Of a stretch of DNA of 64,000 nt, positions 35,682-49,000 are shown piece after piece. The stretch's first letter is position 1. Every line of letters begins with the position of its first letter. The stretch comes from Lingula anatina (lineage: Eukaryota; Brachiopoda; Lingulata; Lingulida; Lingulidae). Below the pieces are notes generated by a model. The model made no database searches and was not told where the DNA came from. It worked only from the letters and a program-made list of their open reading frames with translations. The DNA lies in assembly GCF_001039355.2 (NCBI RefSeq), contig NW_019775677.1:159618-223617 (forward strand). Reading direction: 5' to 3'. The position numbers were made by a program, and so were the translations under genes.

Positions 35682-35930
35682 TGCCATGGAGAGCAGAACC
35701 AAGTTTTTTTCCAAGGAATGCTGACGTTCTAGTGCTTATATACCCCATAAAGCTGTACCAAGTTTTTTTTCAAAAAGCCGTGCTGATGCACAATATAGGT
35801 TCCAGTACCATGGAAAGCTGAACCATGGGGTTTTCCAAGAGGGAGTCCTCGTGTAATGCCAAATACTAAGCTCTATCAAGGTTTGCTGATGTTCCATCAC
35901 CAATGAAAATGTTACCAGGTTCCTCCAGAT
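35682..35930. repeat. Degenerate minisatellite, ~60-bp unit, 3-4 copies
   Basis: Related phrases recur: ccatggagagcagaaccaag, cataaagctgtaccaagtt and ccatggaaagctgaaccatg, each followed by a tttttcca-like stretch and a gctgatg/gctgacg phrase. Copies are diverged. It lies just beyond the candidate stop of the minus-strand gene and would be in its 3'UTR. Confidence 0.6.
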
Positions 35931-35979
35931 TGGAACACAGAACAGGTGTACCCATACCACTGAAAAACACACCCTTACT

Positions 35980-38900
35980 TTACATCAGACCACAGAAATA
36001 TATAATTAATGTAATCCGTAGTTGGAATTTATCATCTTTTGTAAGTTGAGAACTCCTTTTCCTCTTCTTCCAAGCATCTAAGACTTGTCTGGAAATAGCT
36101 GATACTTGAGGCTGAAATAAAAAATAAAGCAAGATAAGAGGTTGCCCAGCATAGAAAATCCTTTCATATGTTTGTAGGCTGCCCCAAGCTGACGCCAGCA
36201 TACCCACTTTCCAGTGGCAGAATTCTGTTATAGAAATAGGTTGATTTACTTGCTTAATCCATACATTTGTTGCTGCTAAACAAAATCATCCCTAAAATGC
36301 ATCATGTATGCAATTCTGTTACATAACATCCACGTAAAAATATAATAATAAATAAATAAAAAATTAACAAAAATAAAATAAAATAAAATATAAGGGGCAT
36401 TAGGACACTTGTAGTATAAAATCGAGCAAGATTTTGCAGGATTTGAAAGATTACTGCAAAAGAAATAACGACAGAATAATGTTTCATTGAAAAGAATCTA
36501 GTGCAGTGCAGCAAAGAATAAAAGCTAACAGAATTTAACCACAAGTATATTTTTGTTATTTTCTCTATGTTTCTGTTGATTCATAATCTGTTTTTAAATG
36601 TAACCTTTCTATTGTTTTCTAAGGAGACACTCCCACTGCACCAGTATAGAGTTTCATCTATCTCATGCAATATTCCTGTATATTTTCTAGTCTCATATAA
36701 CATCACACAATAACAACAGCCTCATTTAAGGGTGTCTTGGATGTTTTAATTATCCATTAAATCAACTCAGACCATAAATGGTCTTATTTAACTGTAATCA
36801 AGTGGGATTTCAATTTTCAAAATCATCTCAGGGGGTCGGTCCTATCTTGACATCTGGTGATGTCATTTAGACTGGTGCAAGTTAGTCTGGTTGTGAACAG
36901 GCCTTTGAAACCAACTCTTCTGGTGGTTCACAACAATAGAAAACTTTTTTTTGCAATGTTTTAGTGATGATAATCACTTACTTTGGAAGTTGGAACATAA
37001 ACTATTAACGGAACAGCTATTTTATTTTTGTCAAGAGAGCACCACGTTCTTGCATTGGGAGATTATTTGGCATAAATTTTATATCATTTACAGCACACAC
37101 AGTACATAAATAAAGGCAGAACCATTGTTCAATCATACCTATATATGTGAAAACAACTCCCCTTGTGTTTAAATCATTATTAATGGTAAACTTGTTTGAC
37201 ATTCACTTCAAAATCAATATTGTGACCACAAGCAATAACAGCAATGTATGGGGGTTGACAACTGTGCTATAGAGACCGTGTTTATTTTCAATTATCACCC
37301 GTCATCTGATCCCAGTGGCATTTAGTTAAACAACAAATGTTGTCTTAAGATTCCTGGAAACAGATATTTCCTCTAGGGAGTTACCGAGAAGACTCCGGAT
37401 GCTTGGGTCCACAAAAACATGTTCATGTTCTCTAAAAATTTAAGTTAGGCCACGTTCATATTGATTTCATTTGCTATCAGTTTAAGAATCCTTTCCATGA
37501 GATATATGAAATGAAACCCCATATAGTGGCTTCCATTTAAATCTCCTTTTATTGATTGACAGAGACAATTAACACATCCACAAATCAATGCTTATGTAGG
37601 CTTCTTCCAATTGTATACTAATACATTGCCAATGAAAAAGACTTTTATTGCTGCTTGAATGAAGTATACATGCATTTGTCAAATAAACAGGCTTATTTCC
37701 ATTTTCCAAACAATAAAAGCAAATTGAATTCAATTTTAATGCTGGTATATGGGGTATGTGAATTAAAGCAATATAAATATTTAAACATACAAAATTATAT
37801 TCTATGAAATGGGTATTGATCCATTTCTCATGATTTTCCCTTTACACTTTTGAATTAATCACACATTGAAATAATACTATCTATCCTTTTTAAGAAAATA
37901 AAAAAAAAAATAAATAAATAAATAAATAAGTGCACATTCTAAACAGAATTATGAAAAATAATAACTATCTGTGGGTAATATAAAAATGTATATACTAGTA
38001 AGTCTTTTTTTCTTGACCTGGTATAAATCCAAGTCAGTGTTCATAAATATTCTTTTCAATCTCATAATATCACTTCCAATAAGATGTAGAAAAATTTATC
38101 CTTCAAATCTGCAGTCTCTGTTCAGAAACAGGTGGCGAATGATGAACAAAAGAAATTCCTTTTAATAAGAGCTGTATTCTGAGAATTATGACCCCCAGCA
38201 GGCAGAATCTCACCGAAGTAAAAATCATTTTTCTGCCTGCAGACAACCCCGACAATGCATTCTGAGAACCCTTTTTATCTTTTATTCAGTATGATTTGAC
38301 AACAGAAGTGAGGTGCATGTGCACCAATACAGTGCTATACTTATTGATGCTATACCAATCTATTAACACATAAGGATTATTATTGGATGTGTGTGTGGAG
38401 AGAGAGAGAGAGAGAGAGAGCAATAAAAATTAACTGCATCTTCATCATCAAACAGAAATATTATCCTTCAAAACTTGTCATCCATAACCTAGGTCAATTA
38501 AGTGTCAAGTCTACCAATTATAATTAACCAAAGCACACCAAATATGACTCATGCATACATTCATATCTGAACACACAGCAATAACAAAAGCATGTTCCTC
38601 AGAACAGATGGGAATGCATTATATGCTACATATTCATAATGTGACGGATTCATCCATGCGAAACCACTCAATATATAGATCAAAAGCGCAGTTATTACAT
38701 GTATGCTCTCTGTTCTTTTTCTTCTGAGACACGCTTTAAGTACTAAAAGAATGAAAGTAATTTGAATCATAGAGGCTGTCAGTGTTGCTTGCAGTTAACA
38801 AAACATTCAGATCTACTGATAAGTATGTTAAGATGTTAACAATACAGAAACCAAAGAAAATCAGTAGACTAAAGTGTGCTAATTGTACACAAACATGAGC

Positions 38901-41900
38901 GCTGCATAAACCCAACATTAATTGGAGGCAAAAAAAAAAAAAAAGGGGGGGGGGGGGAGCTGCGGCATTGGGAAACAAAAATGCTGGGTTATATATAAGA
39001 ATTTAAATATTAACACCTCAAATATCTGTGGGTTGTCACCACATCTCAGCCACCCACGAGTTGCGTAGGTTCTTTCACGAATTTCTTTTTCCTATGAAAT
39101 CAACATGAAATATACACGATGACTCATCTTCTCTCAAAGACCTGCTAGTCTCATAATCAATTTCACTCAGTCAATGTGGATATATTTACATGTATGTGGA
39201 TGGGATATTCATTACAAGAGAAAATTCACCAAAAATTCAGCAAGTTCTTCAGAAGGCATAATTGTTCCAGGGCCATTTGACGAGTCATTCAACGTACAAC
39301 GTGACAGTATGTTGATAAGGAATACACATATTCTGCAAGAGAATACAATGTACAGAAAATACTAGCAAATACATGTAAGCATCATGTATGTACATGCAAT
39401 CTACATACACTGGGCAATCATTGGTATGAGAACGAGTTAAAAAATCAACTGCTGATGGTGACAATATTTCAGATTTATTTCACACGTGGGCAGATCTGCA
39501 TTTGCAGATGGGAGCCAGAATTTCCTAGAAAAACTGCTTCATGAGTCGGTTGTCTTTTGTACAGGTGGTTGCCTTGAAGGTCAGGATGAGTAATGGTCAT
39601 ATGGGGTTAGCAACAATACCACCAACTTACTTATCACGTACCTAGACAATGCTGCTATCTCCTACGTCTTGGATAATGTCGTGTTTGAAGCACTACGGAG
39701 CCAATATGTGTCAGAGGCCTTCTCCACAGCAGACGGAGGCCGTGATATCAATGTCGTCCAGCTGCAGTGACGTCAAGAGCACGCGTAAATCTGCAAGGGA
39801 AAGTGTAAAGGTAACCAGAAACTTTAAAACTGAATAAGTACTTTTATGTATATATTACAATTATCTTTTGTATTTGTCCAACTAGTGCATGGAAAAAGTA
39901 TGCTTCTTTTTTAATAGTGGTTTCTTGTCTACTGTATAAAAAAAAAAGAACTAAATGCAAACACAAAATAGAATGCGTTAAACTGATTGACTTAGTTCCA
40001 TGGCTTCAAAGATCACAACTGAGCATTTAATGTATTAAAATGAAACCTTTAAGTTAAATGAAACAAAAACTGGTTTGGGAGCTTGAGTGGTAATACATGT
40101 ATGGGTTTCCCCACCAAATATAAGTACTAGTAAGAACCTTGACCGTGCTTGTAAAATATGACAAATGTGAATACACACATTTTCCTTGTATTACCTCATG
40201 AACAAGTATATACTATATGTTAGCATTGTGCTGATTGTATAATAATTCACTTTCCATTAATTTTTTTTTATTATTATATCTTTTTTATTCCCTTTTCTGA
40301 TTACTTGCAATCTCTTTAACAACTTCCTTTAGTTATTTACAATTGCCAAATATTTCACTTACTGGTCCCTTGTTTCTCAGATGCAATATATTTCCATCAA
40401 TTTCTAATGATGCCAGCATCCATACTATAGGTTTACCAGCTATATGTAGTGCAAGAAATAATTTATTGTTTCTTCTGATTACATCTTTTGTCTTCATCAA
40501 AAAGACTGCTGACAGCCACTTAATTCATACACAAAGAAAATAAATTGATTTGCCACTTAAACTGAGCAAATTTTTGTCTCACAGGCCAGCAATCTTAACC
40601 ACTCAGAGACCTAAAAGGACTATAATCACTCCTAGACAAGAATATTTTTTATTACGCGTTGTTTCATAACCATGTTCAATTTTCTGATCAATTCTTTTAT
40701 AATGGGCCTTTTACTGCATAAAAAAATGATAGTCCATATCAACCACACCAGTGTTGATAATGATAGACATTATTATGTTATCATCAAAATTTACACAGTA
40801 TAAAACACTAATTACTTGATCTTTTCAATCTGTAATACAGATTCATACCGGTAATTTTAGAATCATTATAAATAGACTTCTGTGAAGCATTTGTGGTACA
40901 GTTTGCTGTACAGAGTAGAACAATACTATTTGGTAGCCTGCTTTTCAGTTTTGTTGTTTTCCACTCAATAGGAATGTTTTTATTTATGAATTTAGAAAAG
41001 TACAGGGTCTGTATAAAATTCACAATTTCCCCATTGAAAAGAATGAGCCATCAAGCAGATCTAGATCTATATTTCAAAAGCATTCACCGGTCTAATTTTG
41101 CACTTACATGTATGTGTGGTTACAACAAAATTTAGACTTAATTTTATTATATTGATCTCACTGCTTCAGTACAATGCCTGCCTTGTTTACACATAATGAT
41201 CCCATTCTGATGGCCAGTCTTTTTCTCTATAAGCTTAATTGATTCTCTACCTTCCAATATTTACATTTTTCTCATCCTAAATTTCTGCCGCATTCACTGA
41301 AACATGGGCATATACCGTACACATAAGCAAAAACACTTGCACGTATAACTGTCTACATACATGTACTTATTAGTATATACTACACGCATGCATACAAATA
41401 TACACACATATAACACAATTAACAACACTGAATAGAATCCTTTCAACTGTGCTATGTCCACATAAAGTTATTTTCAGATCCAAAAAAAAATCAATGCTGC
41501 ATGATAACTTTGCAATTTGCCAGCATGGATTCTATTTAAACAAATGTATTGGAATGAACTGTGCTAATAATATTAGCACAGTCCATTTTATTCATTTCAT
41601 AATATAATTTAAGTAGAAAGCAAGTCAGGCATGCAATTCTGTAATAAACTGATATTCTGAAATAAGCAGAGCAGGAAATTATCAGCACTTTTTATGTCTG
41701 GTTTACATGCTTACTTCAAGTTTGAGAATAACAAACTTTAAGGTACCATAGCTATAAATAATGAGTTACTTGATACACAATCATATTTAATAAAAAGGTT
41801 TGATTAACATATAAGTACAGTACTAGTACATGTACACAACAGCCTCATCACTAAAACGAGTATATTGTTCTTAATTTAAACCAAGGTTTGGGAGTGTGAT

Positions 41901-42210
41901 AATAAGTCTGATCAACCTAGCTGAAAAAACCTGGTGTAACATATGATTGTATTCATTTATAAATAAACACACACATAAATATATAAAATTGATAGATAAG
42001 CAAACAATTAAACAAATGAAAAAAATATACATTTGTTGAAGGCCACTTAATAATAATAATAATAATAATATGTATCATAATGATAAAAGATAACTTGCAA
42101 ACCCTAAAAGAGATTTAAAAAATAATATAAATGTCATTCTTGCCTAAAAATTATTAGATCAATTTGGACATGATATTAATGACTTTAGAAATGTGAATAA
42201 CAAACAAATA

Positions 42211-42241
<31 letters not shown>

Positions 42242-43255
42242 AACACTTTGAATACACTCTTTCAATTTCAAATATCTAAATGCACGCTCGGCTGTCACCT
42301 TGATTGGATAGTAAACGATTGTCGTAAAATCGCTAAATGATATTAAAACCGGGTGCATAAACTTGAAAACCACCTACAACAACCTTGAACTACCACATTA
42401 ATCCAATACAATGCAAAAATAAACTATAACAAGTGGTTAAGTTTATTTTTGCATTGTATTGGATTAATGTGGTAGTCCAAGGTTGTTGTAGGTGGTTTTC
42501 AAGTTTATGCACCCGGTTTTAATATCATTTAGCGATTTTACGACAATCGTTTACTTTCCAATCAAGGTGACAGCCGAGCGTGTCTAAATGCAGTATACAT
42601 GCACTGGTACAACTACTACGTACAGTAGTACCACATTCAATCACGTGTAACTTTACTAAAAGGCAATTATATGGAAAAAGTTTACTGGTAGTTGGTATCT
42701 GGAGTGTGTCACAGAGACACACAATAGAGAGAAAAAATCTTGTTTACACTATTTACTATTAGTACATACACGTACATCACATCGCCAGGGTGTGATGACG
42801 TACGAGGGAAAGGTTAATGATACAGTCCCCATGATGCACATTGGCTTTGCCCAGAGACCCATCTTGCTATCCAGTCCCATATTTCCACAGACAGCTGGAT
42901 GGTTAACAAAATATTTGGGTTGGTTTGCTGGGTTTGCCTGGGTGGCACTGGTAGTATCCCTGTAAATCAATGACCAAATTACAAAATCACATTATGAACT
43001 CCCTGTATTTGGTATGCACATTATGAATAATTTGTAAACGCTTACGCCACCAAATATAAATATGTATTCATTTTGCATTTAACAAATGCAGCTAAACTGA
43101 GCTAACCGAACTTTTGGTCAAATACAGTACCAAGTAAAGCGTGAATCCTTGGTATTGCACGAAACGGTTTATACGGTACCTCTGACACATTTCCAAGTTC
43201 CATAGATCACTTTCACTTTCATCGACAGGGGATGGGGGGGGGGGGGGAATCTTTG
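35980..43255 (-). CDS. Candidate minus-strand gene from phase-compatible exons, unrecognised
   Basis: Four exon-like islands join in phase on the minus strand. 43255-43180 (weak acceptor; reads …SPVDESESDLWNLEMCQR) has donor CAGAG|GTACCG. 42959-42776 (acceptor gatttacag) encodes 61 residues including NHPAVCGNMGLDSKMG and SLTFPSYVITPWRCD. 39091-39017 (acceptor gatttcatag) encodes EKEIRERTYATRGWLRCGDN and a further five residues. 36111-35980 (acceptor ttatttcag) ends …FCGLM, then TAA. Codon use in the second and third is coding-like. I do not recognise the protein, no start exon is seen, and the exon near 39653-39797 does not fit in phase. The order of exons is inferred; one or more may be false. 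Confidence 0.3.
38176..38268. repeat. Short inverted repeat bounded by 10-bp direct repeats
   Basis: GCAGGCAGAA (38198-38207) and its reverse complement (38231-38240) form a hairpin. ATTCTGAGAA occurs on both sides at 38176-38185 and 38259-38268. It could be a very small inserted element or chance. Confidence 0.35.
39653..39797. other. Exon-like GC-rich island, strand uncertain
   Basis: On the minus strand it has a strong acceptor (tttacactttcccttgcag) and a good donor (CTAG|GTACGTGAT), but every minus frame has a stop. On the plus strand one frame is open and coding-like (…ISYVLDNVVFEALRSQYV…NVVQLQ, stop). Another plus frame starts with ATG and reaches a GTAACC donor. It may be a noncoding or poison exon on the minus strand, or a coding exon on the plus strand. 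Confidence 0.35.
42283..42582. mobile_element. 300-bp palindromic MITE with 8-bp target-site duplication (hAT-like)
   Basis: Starts CACGCTCGGCTGTCACC and ends with its reverse complement. The two halves pair along almost the whole length, with about two mismatches and one bulge, around a 5-nt centre (aagtg) near 42431-42435. TCTAAATG occurs directly on both sides (42275-42282 and 42583-42590), an 8-bp duplication as made by hAT transposases. Ends begin CA and finish TG, as in hAT. It encodes no protein. Transcribed, it would fold into a long hairpin. Confidence 0.9.
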
Positions 43256-43588
43256 CTAACGCCCCTTCGGTTGAGAAGCTACTCGTTCAGTGATAAATGA
43301 AATGTAATTAAGACCATTTGTGAACTTGATATTCATTTACCTTGGAGTGTACTTCGACGTAAGCTCTCATATCTATTCAATTTTACCGCATTTATGATGT
43401 GGTTCCTTTGGATAGTCCCGCAGATGTCTTAAATAGTATCAGAATCTAATCACATTTTAATAAATTGATCTTGTTGTTAATTTATAAATATAATTTAGTT
43501 AATTTTTTGGCTGCTTTTTTATGTTTAGATATCTTACTGAATATATATACCATAAAGATATTTCTTTAATAATACCGCACTTCAATTA

Positions 43589-43602
43589 AGGTCACGTGAC
43601 CT
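43589..43602. promoter_or_regulatory. 14-bp palindrome containing CLEAR/E-box motif
   Basis: AGGTCACGTGACCT is a perfect palindrome whose core GTCACGTGAC is the CLEAR consensus bound by TFEB/MITF-type and USF-type bHLH-zip factors. It lies about 203 bp upstream of the CTTNBP2NL ATG, between that gene and the candidate minus-strand gene, so it could serve both. Confidence 0.5.
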
Positions 43603-43804
43603 CTCTGGATCTATTTCGGCTTAGCAAGGGCACTAGTTGGTTCATTGTTGTTTTACATAGCTAAGATGAGACTTAAGCGGTGCAAATACTGTGTATATGA
43701 GTAGGAGAGATGAGTATAGATTGATAAACATCGCTTGTATTATGTGCCGATCTTTTTGATCGCAGCAAACAAGGATTGAAATAGCATATTCGATTCTTTT
43801 CAAA

Positions 43805-45950
43805 ATGGCGTCGAGAAATGTCAAAAATCCCAGCTCGGCATCAGGGCATGGGACTTCCTACGAGTCGGTCGGGAAATTGCCATCAAATACGCTAAAGGTA
43901 GGAAAAAGATATAAATGGGCACTGTGGGAGTAAAGAAGAGTTGGCGTAGTTTAACTTCCTTGTTTAGGTTTGATGCTCATTGAAGCATGTGTTGTTTATG
44001 TCGACTTCCCTTAAAGTCAAAAATTAAATACAGTTTGTGGATAATCATGCGAAGTCAACATTATAGACAAGATCGACTCACATTGTCCATATGTACACTT
44101 TCTTATGTGAGTTGAACAAATAATTTGCTATACTATTACTTACACAATATTCCCGTTCTGTGTACACGAGGGAACCATGTGTAAATTTAAATGTCGTCCA
44201 TGTATTTTGTTATGACTGACCTGAAGGATGACCAGTGCTTAATTATGTCTGAGCTGAGACAGAAGAAAAACCTGTTTCATCTGAAAATTTTCTAAATTCA
44301 TTGAAATGTATTGATAAGATTTGTCTTGAGTGTGAGTGTTCCAGAGGTGGAAGGGTTGGGGGGGGGGGGGATGGAGAGGGAGGGGAGGAGTTCATCTGAC
44401 CAAACAGGGTTGTATTGCTTTGTAACTTTGCCAAGTCATTGTCTTCAGAACAGTACACATCACACATAATCATTACATACAATCATAGACTGTTTTCCTA
44501 TGGATCTTAACACCTATTTATCTGTTTTATTATTTATGCAAGAAAAACCTAATGCAAATCAATATATAATTTTTGAGCATGATTCAATTTATTATTAAAC
44601 AGTTAACCTGTTTTAGAGTGTGATCTGTGATGTTTTTAATACCTTTTATAAACTTATATAATAATTGAAAAGATATTTATTATTATTATGGGAATATGGT
44701 GTGCTTGTGTCAAAAAACCTGAAGCTACTGGCTCTTTAGGCTATCAGGATCTAAAAGTTGTAGTGTTATAGTTGTAGTATTAACTTTTTTCACTAGCCCA
44801 CTGCTTCGGGCTAGTGCCTATCAGCACAGACTGATAATAACAGTGATATCATATATTATAAAATACAAAGGATGCTGGGCACAGAAAACTCAAATGCAGC
44901 ACATGTGGTATGTGAAGTATTGTGCAAGCTGTTACAGTCTGTGTATCTTCTACTGTTATCAGTGACATTATTGCAGTTAAGATGACCTATGAGTTTCAAC
45001 AGCTGGAGCTTGGATAATATCAGCTATATTCTGTACGAAGAAATGTTTGTTTTTTTTCTTTTTTTATATCATTTATTTCAGCAAAAAGGGCTGTGTTTAG
45101 CCATGTTGCACAATGCGCGGACATTTTTAGTTAAGATACATTTTATGAGCAATGTGTATGAAAAAAAATGAAGTACAGCAGGATTTACTGAAAATTACTT
45201 TACTCTCTATGCATGCCAGGAAATATCAGATGTCACATTATATTCTTCATTCCTATCACAGCTTGAAGATTTAATGAATTCACCAAACCTAATCCATAAA
45301 GTGATAATAAATATTTGGGTGTTTTAAATAAAAAAAAAAAAAAAAACTCAGGTGTAATTTTTAAGCATATCTGAGAACGTAGGTCAAGCAAGAACTTGTA
45401 GAAGTAAATACTTTGTTGTTGATTTTTGATTTGAATCTTTTATCATTTTCCAGTTTGTGGTTTTATACCAGTAATTATAAATTGAGACTTTTATTATTAC
45501 AGAGGCATCCCAAAATGGACTTAAATAAAAACGACATGCTGCGCCTTCTTAGTTACTTGGAGGGGGAGTTACAAGCCAGGGATGTTGTCATAGCAACCAT
45601 GAAGGTGAGTTAACATTCTTTAAGATGAGTGAAAGAAGACTAGGCTTGGAACAGGAAGACTGCTATAGTGTTTGATCTTTACTAAAGATTTAATTTGAAG
45701 TGCTGTATCCGGCTGTATTTTGGGATGAAGAAGAGATTGATAACTTATTTTAGGTTTCACTCGAGGCAACTTTTGTGCATTGTCAAAAAATAGGACAGGA
45801 TGTGAGGGTTGTTATTTTGGGATGATTCATTTCAGTTTTCAACCCTTAACAAAGAAAAGATAGGAGTACTTCAAGGACAGGTTTTCACTTCTATATAACT
45901 TGATTGAAAAATAAGAATTAGGGGTCATGTGCACCCTCTTCCTTTTTCTC

Positions 45951-46001
<51 letters not shown>

Positions 46002-49000
46002 CAAGCAGTGTTTACGAATCACTACAAACATTTCCAAGTGAACTCAGTTGCAGTTTTGGTAATATACCAACCCTGGCATGCAGACAAACTCCAGGTCATG
46101 GACCAGCTTTCATAATGACTATTGAATTTGATACACAGACAGAGAGTGTGAGGAACATCAATACTGTTGTCTGCTGTTTCCCAGACACAGGCCAGAGAGA
46201 GTGATTCATAGGCAATCAAGCCAGTATTCTACAGTCATTTCCTGTGCTGTTGTTGTCTAGATCTTGGTTAACGATTATCATGTTAAAACTATTTAGTTAT
46301 GTATGTATTTTTGGTCGAAAAATTACCATTTTCGCTTTAAGTGTTGAACCCGTGCATTATTTGTAGGAATAGCTTGGTGTAAAATGGTAATAGTGTCGAT
46401 TGAAATTCACCTGATAAACATGTTTGACTGTCAATAATACATATTAATAGTCTATTCTAGCGTAAAGATAAGTTGTTCTTCAGATATGTATCTTTTTTAT
46501 CCTTCCAGTGCAGACTTATTTTATTGTAAATAGTTCATTGTGAACAGCAGGAAAGTAGACCATAATGTGTATGACATTTTAGTATGGCTTTTAGTAGGTC
46601 TTTTTAGTGAAGATCTTTGGAGATGAGGTTGACTTTTTATCAGTGAAACACAATGCACCCTGGAATGTCCTTTTAGAAAGCAACACAAAAGTGACACCCC
46701 AAACCTGAATTTGTACTGTTGCACAAGAGACTGTAACTTAAAAGAACTAATAAAGCAACAAGAATGATATCTTTGGATTTATAAGTTCTGCCTGTTTTTG
46801 TCGTTTCCCCACAGCAGTCACTGGTATGCCATATTTCTGCTCCACTCTCCTCTAAATCCTATGGAATCTTGCTCAGTTTTTCACTTTATTGTAAGCCTTA
46901 GTTCTGTCTTCAATGAAACCCATTGAAGTGTTGATGTATGAAAGCATCCAGACCAACAGCACAAGTCCTTTCTGGTGTTTTTTTTTTCCATCTTGATGGT
47001 CAACATATTGTGTCATTTATATTACCAAAATGCATAAAGCAGACTACAGGATAAGTTATGACCGTGTCATGGGGCGTGAAAAACACATCAAGATGTTTTT
47101 TTATCTGATCATGTCCTACTAGGCCACCTTTTAATGGCTTTGTTACCCTTCAGTCAGTCAATTTCATTATGTAGTACTTTTCCTAACTTTATAACCAAAA
47201 TATTGAGTACATAGTTGCAATACTGTGTTCTAATGCTTCATAAAATTAGCTGTTGATAAATAAATATATTTGATAACCCCCCCCCCCCCCCAATTTATCC
47301 TTTATTTATATGGCTAAAAGTTATATATGACTTACAGAGGTAGAAGACAAGAAGAGGAAAACAGAACCCTTAAATCTTTTCCCACATTAAGTTGACATGT
47401 TGGGGTCTGGGAGGATTAATGCCTTTACCGATGGTGACAGATTTTTGAAGACTAAGACCCCATTTCCATAAATTTTAGATCGCTCTATTCTTGTGGGGAG
47501 TCTCACTAGATTACTGTCAGCTTAGCCGGCTTAAGCGTCTGTCCCGCCTACTGAAAGCTGTAAGGGGGTAATTAACTATGGTGCGCGCTCGGCTGACTGC
47601 AATTTAGCTTGAACCCCCTGGGAGTTAGGTCGATCTAAATCTTAATCTCTGGATCGATCTAAATCTCTGGGAATACACCCTTAAACCCAGTTTACATATT
47701 GACTTCGTGCCTTGTGTAAATATGAGTTCTAAACACCAGTTTGATTTCTATTATTCATTGTCACATTACTAGTAGATTTGAACTGTATGTCATGCAGTCA
47801 TGTTGAAGAGTCACCATGGCCGACTCTTTAGCATGACAGCAATTTAGCGTGAACTCCCAGGGAGTTAGGTCGATCTGGATGGATCGATCTTAATCTCTGG
47901 GAATGCACTCTTAAATTATTGATACCTCTGTCATTTGGCCAGTTTTCAGGGAAATGTTTTAATTTAAGCTCTAAAAAGAATATTTGCTTCCTTCTCCCTT
48001 CCCTCCAACACAAGTGCATGCTAACAGATGTGCATGCATGAAAAAAAAAACTGGATCTAGAAATATTTTTGGCAAGCTATTATAAACAAGGCTTTTATCC
48101 TACTGTGTTGGTTATGATTCACCAACAGTGCTTTCAGCATGATATTCAAGACAAGCCACAACCATTGTTATTTTTGGTCAAGAATATGAGAACACTTTCC
48201 AGTTTTTGCTTCACAGGTAGATATCTGCAAAGATTTAAATAGCTTTTAAACAGCTTATAATAATGTCCAGAGAGTGATGCTGTAGGGAAATACAATTTAC
48301 CAAGTCAATTACATTAGTGCTGTGTAAGTGGCCTCCAGACAGTTAACAGATGGCTAAATTTAGCAATAACATTGCAGACAATTCAGCTTATTTAGAAATT
48401 CAGCTGGTCAGTCATTTGTAGAAAGGCATGAAATGGTTGATTCACTGGATTAAGACATAAGCCAGTTCAGAAGCAATTAAACTTACATCTATTCATTTAT
48501 TTCTTTGTATTGGTTGATAGGCAGTTAGGTACCAGCCTTCTAAGAATGTGGATGTGACTTTTTCCTGAATGTGTGTGTGTGTGTGTGTTTTTTTTTTTTC
48601 TTTTTCACCTAACCTTTATAGGATGGGCAGTGTAGAATGCAAGTTTTGCTCGTAAGTAAACTACCTTTATATCGCCAGAACAAAATACATTTGCATTTAG
48701 GTTAGATAAAATGGTGGTAATCCAGTTTTTGATATGCCTTCACCCAGAAAATTCTTTTCTGCTTTGGTACATCTGCGATTGGAACCACAATCTCGATTTG
48801 CATAAGAATGTGTTAGATATGTGAGATATTGGAGAATATATGGACATATTGTAGCCAAGAGGAAAGATGAAAAAGATAGCATCGATGATCTTGGGGTAGA
48901 AATTTTTTTTCGGGTCAGTAAAGTGCAGTTGACGTAAAGATGGAGCAAATAAAAGACCTTCATGATTGCACCTAGGGCTCTTATGTTATCTGTTAATGTG

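Noticed and set aside
45929-46204. Open frame across the (CA)n repeat
   Set aside because: Half of it translates a microsatellite; no conserved motif or splice-site fit to CTTNBP2NL.
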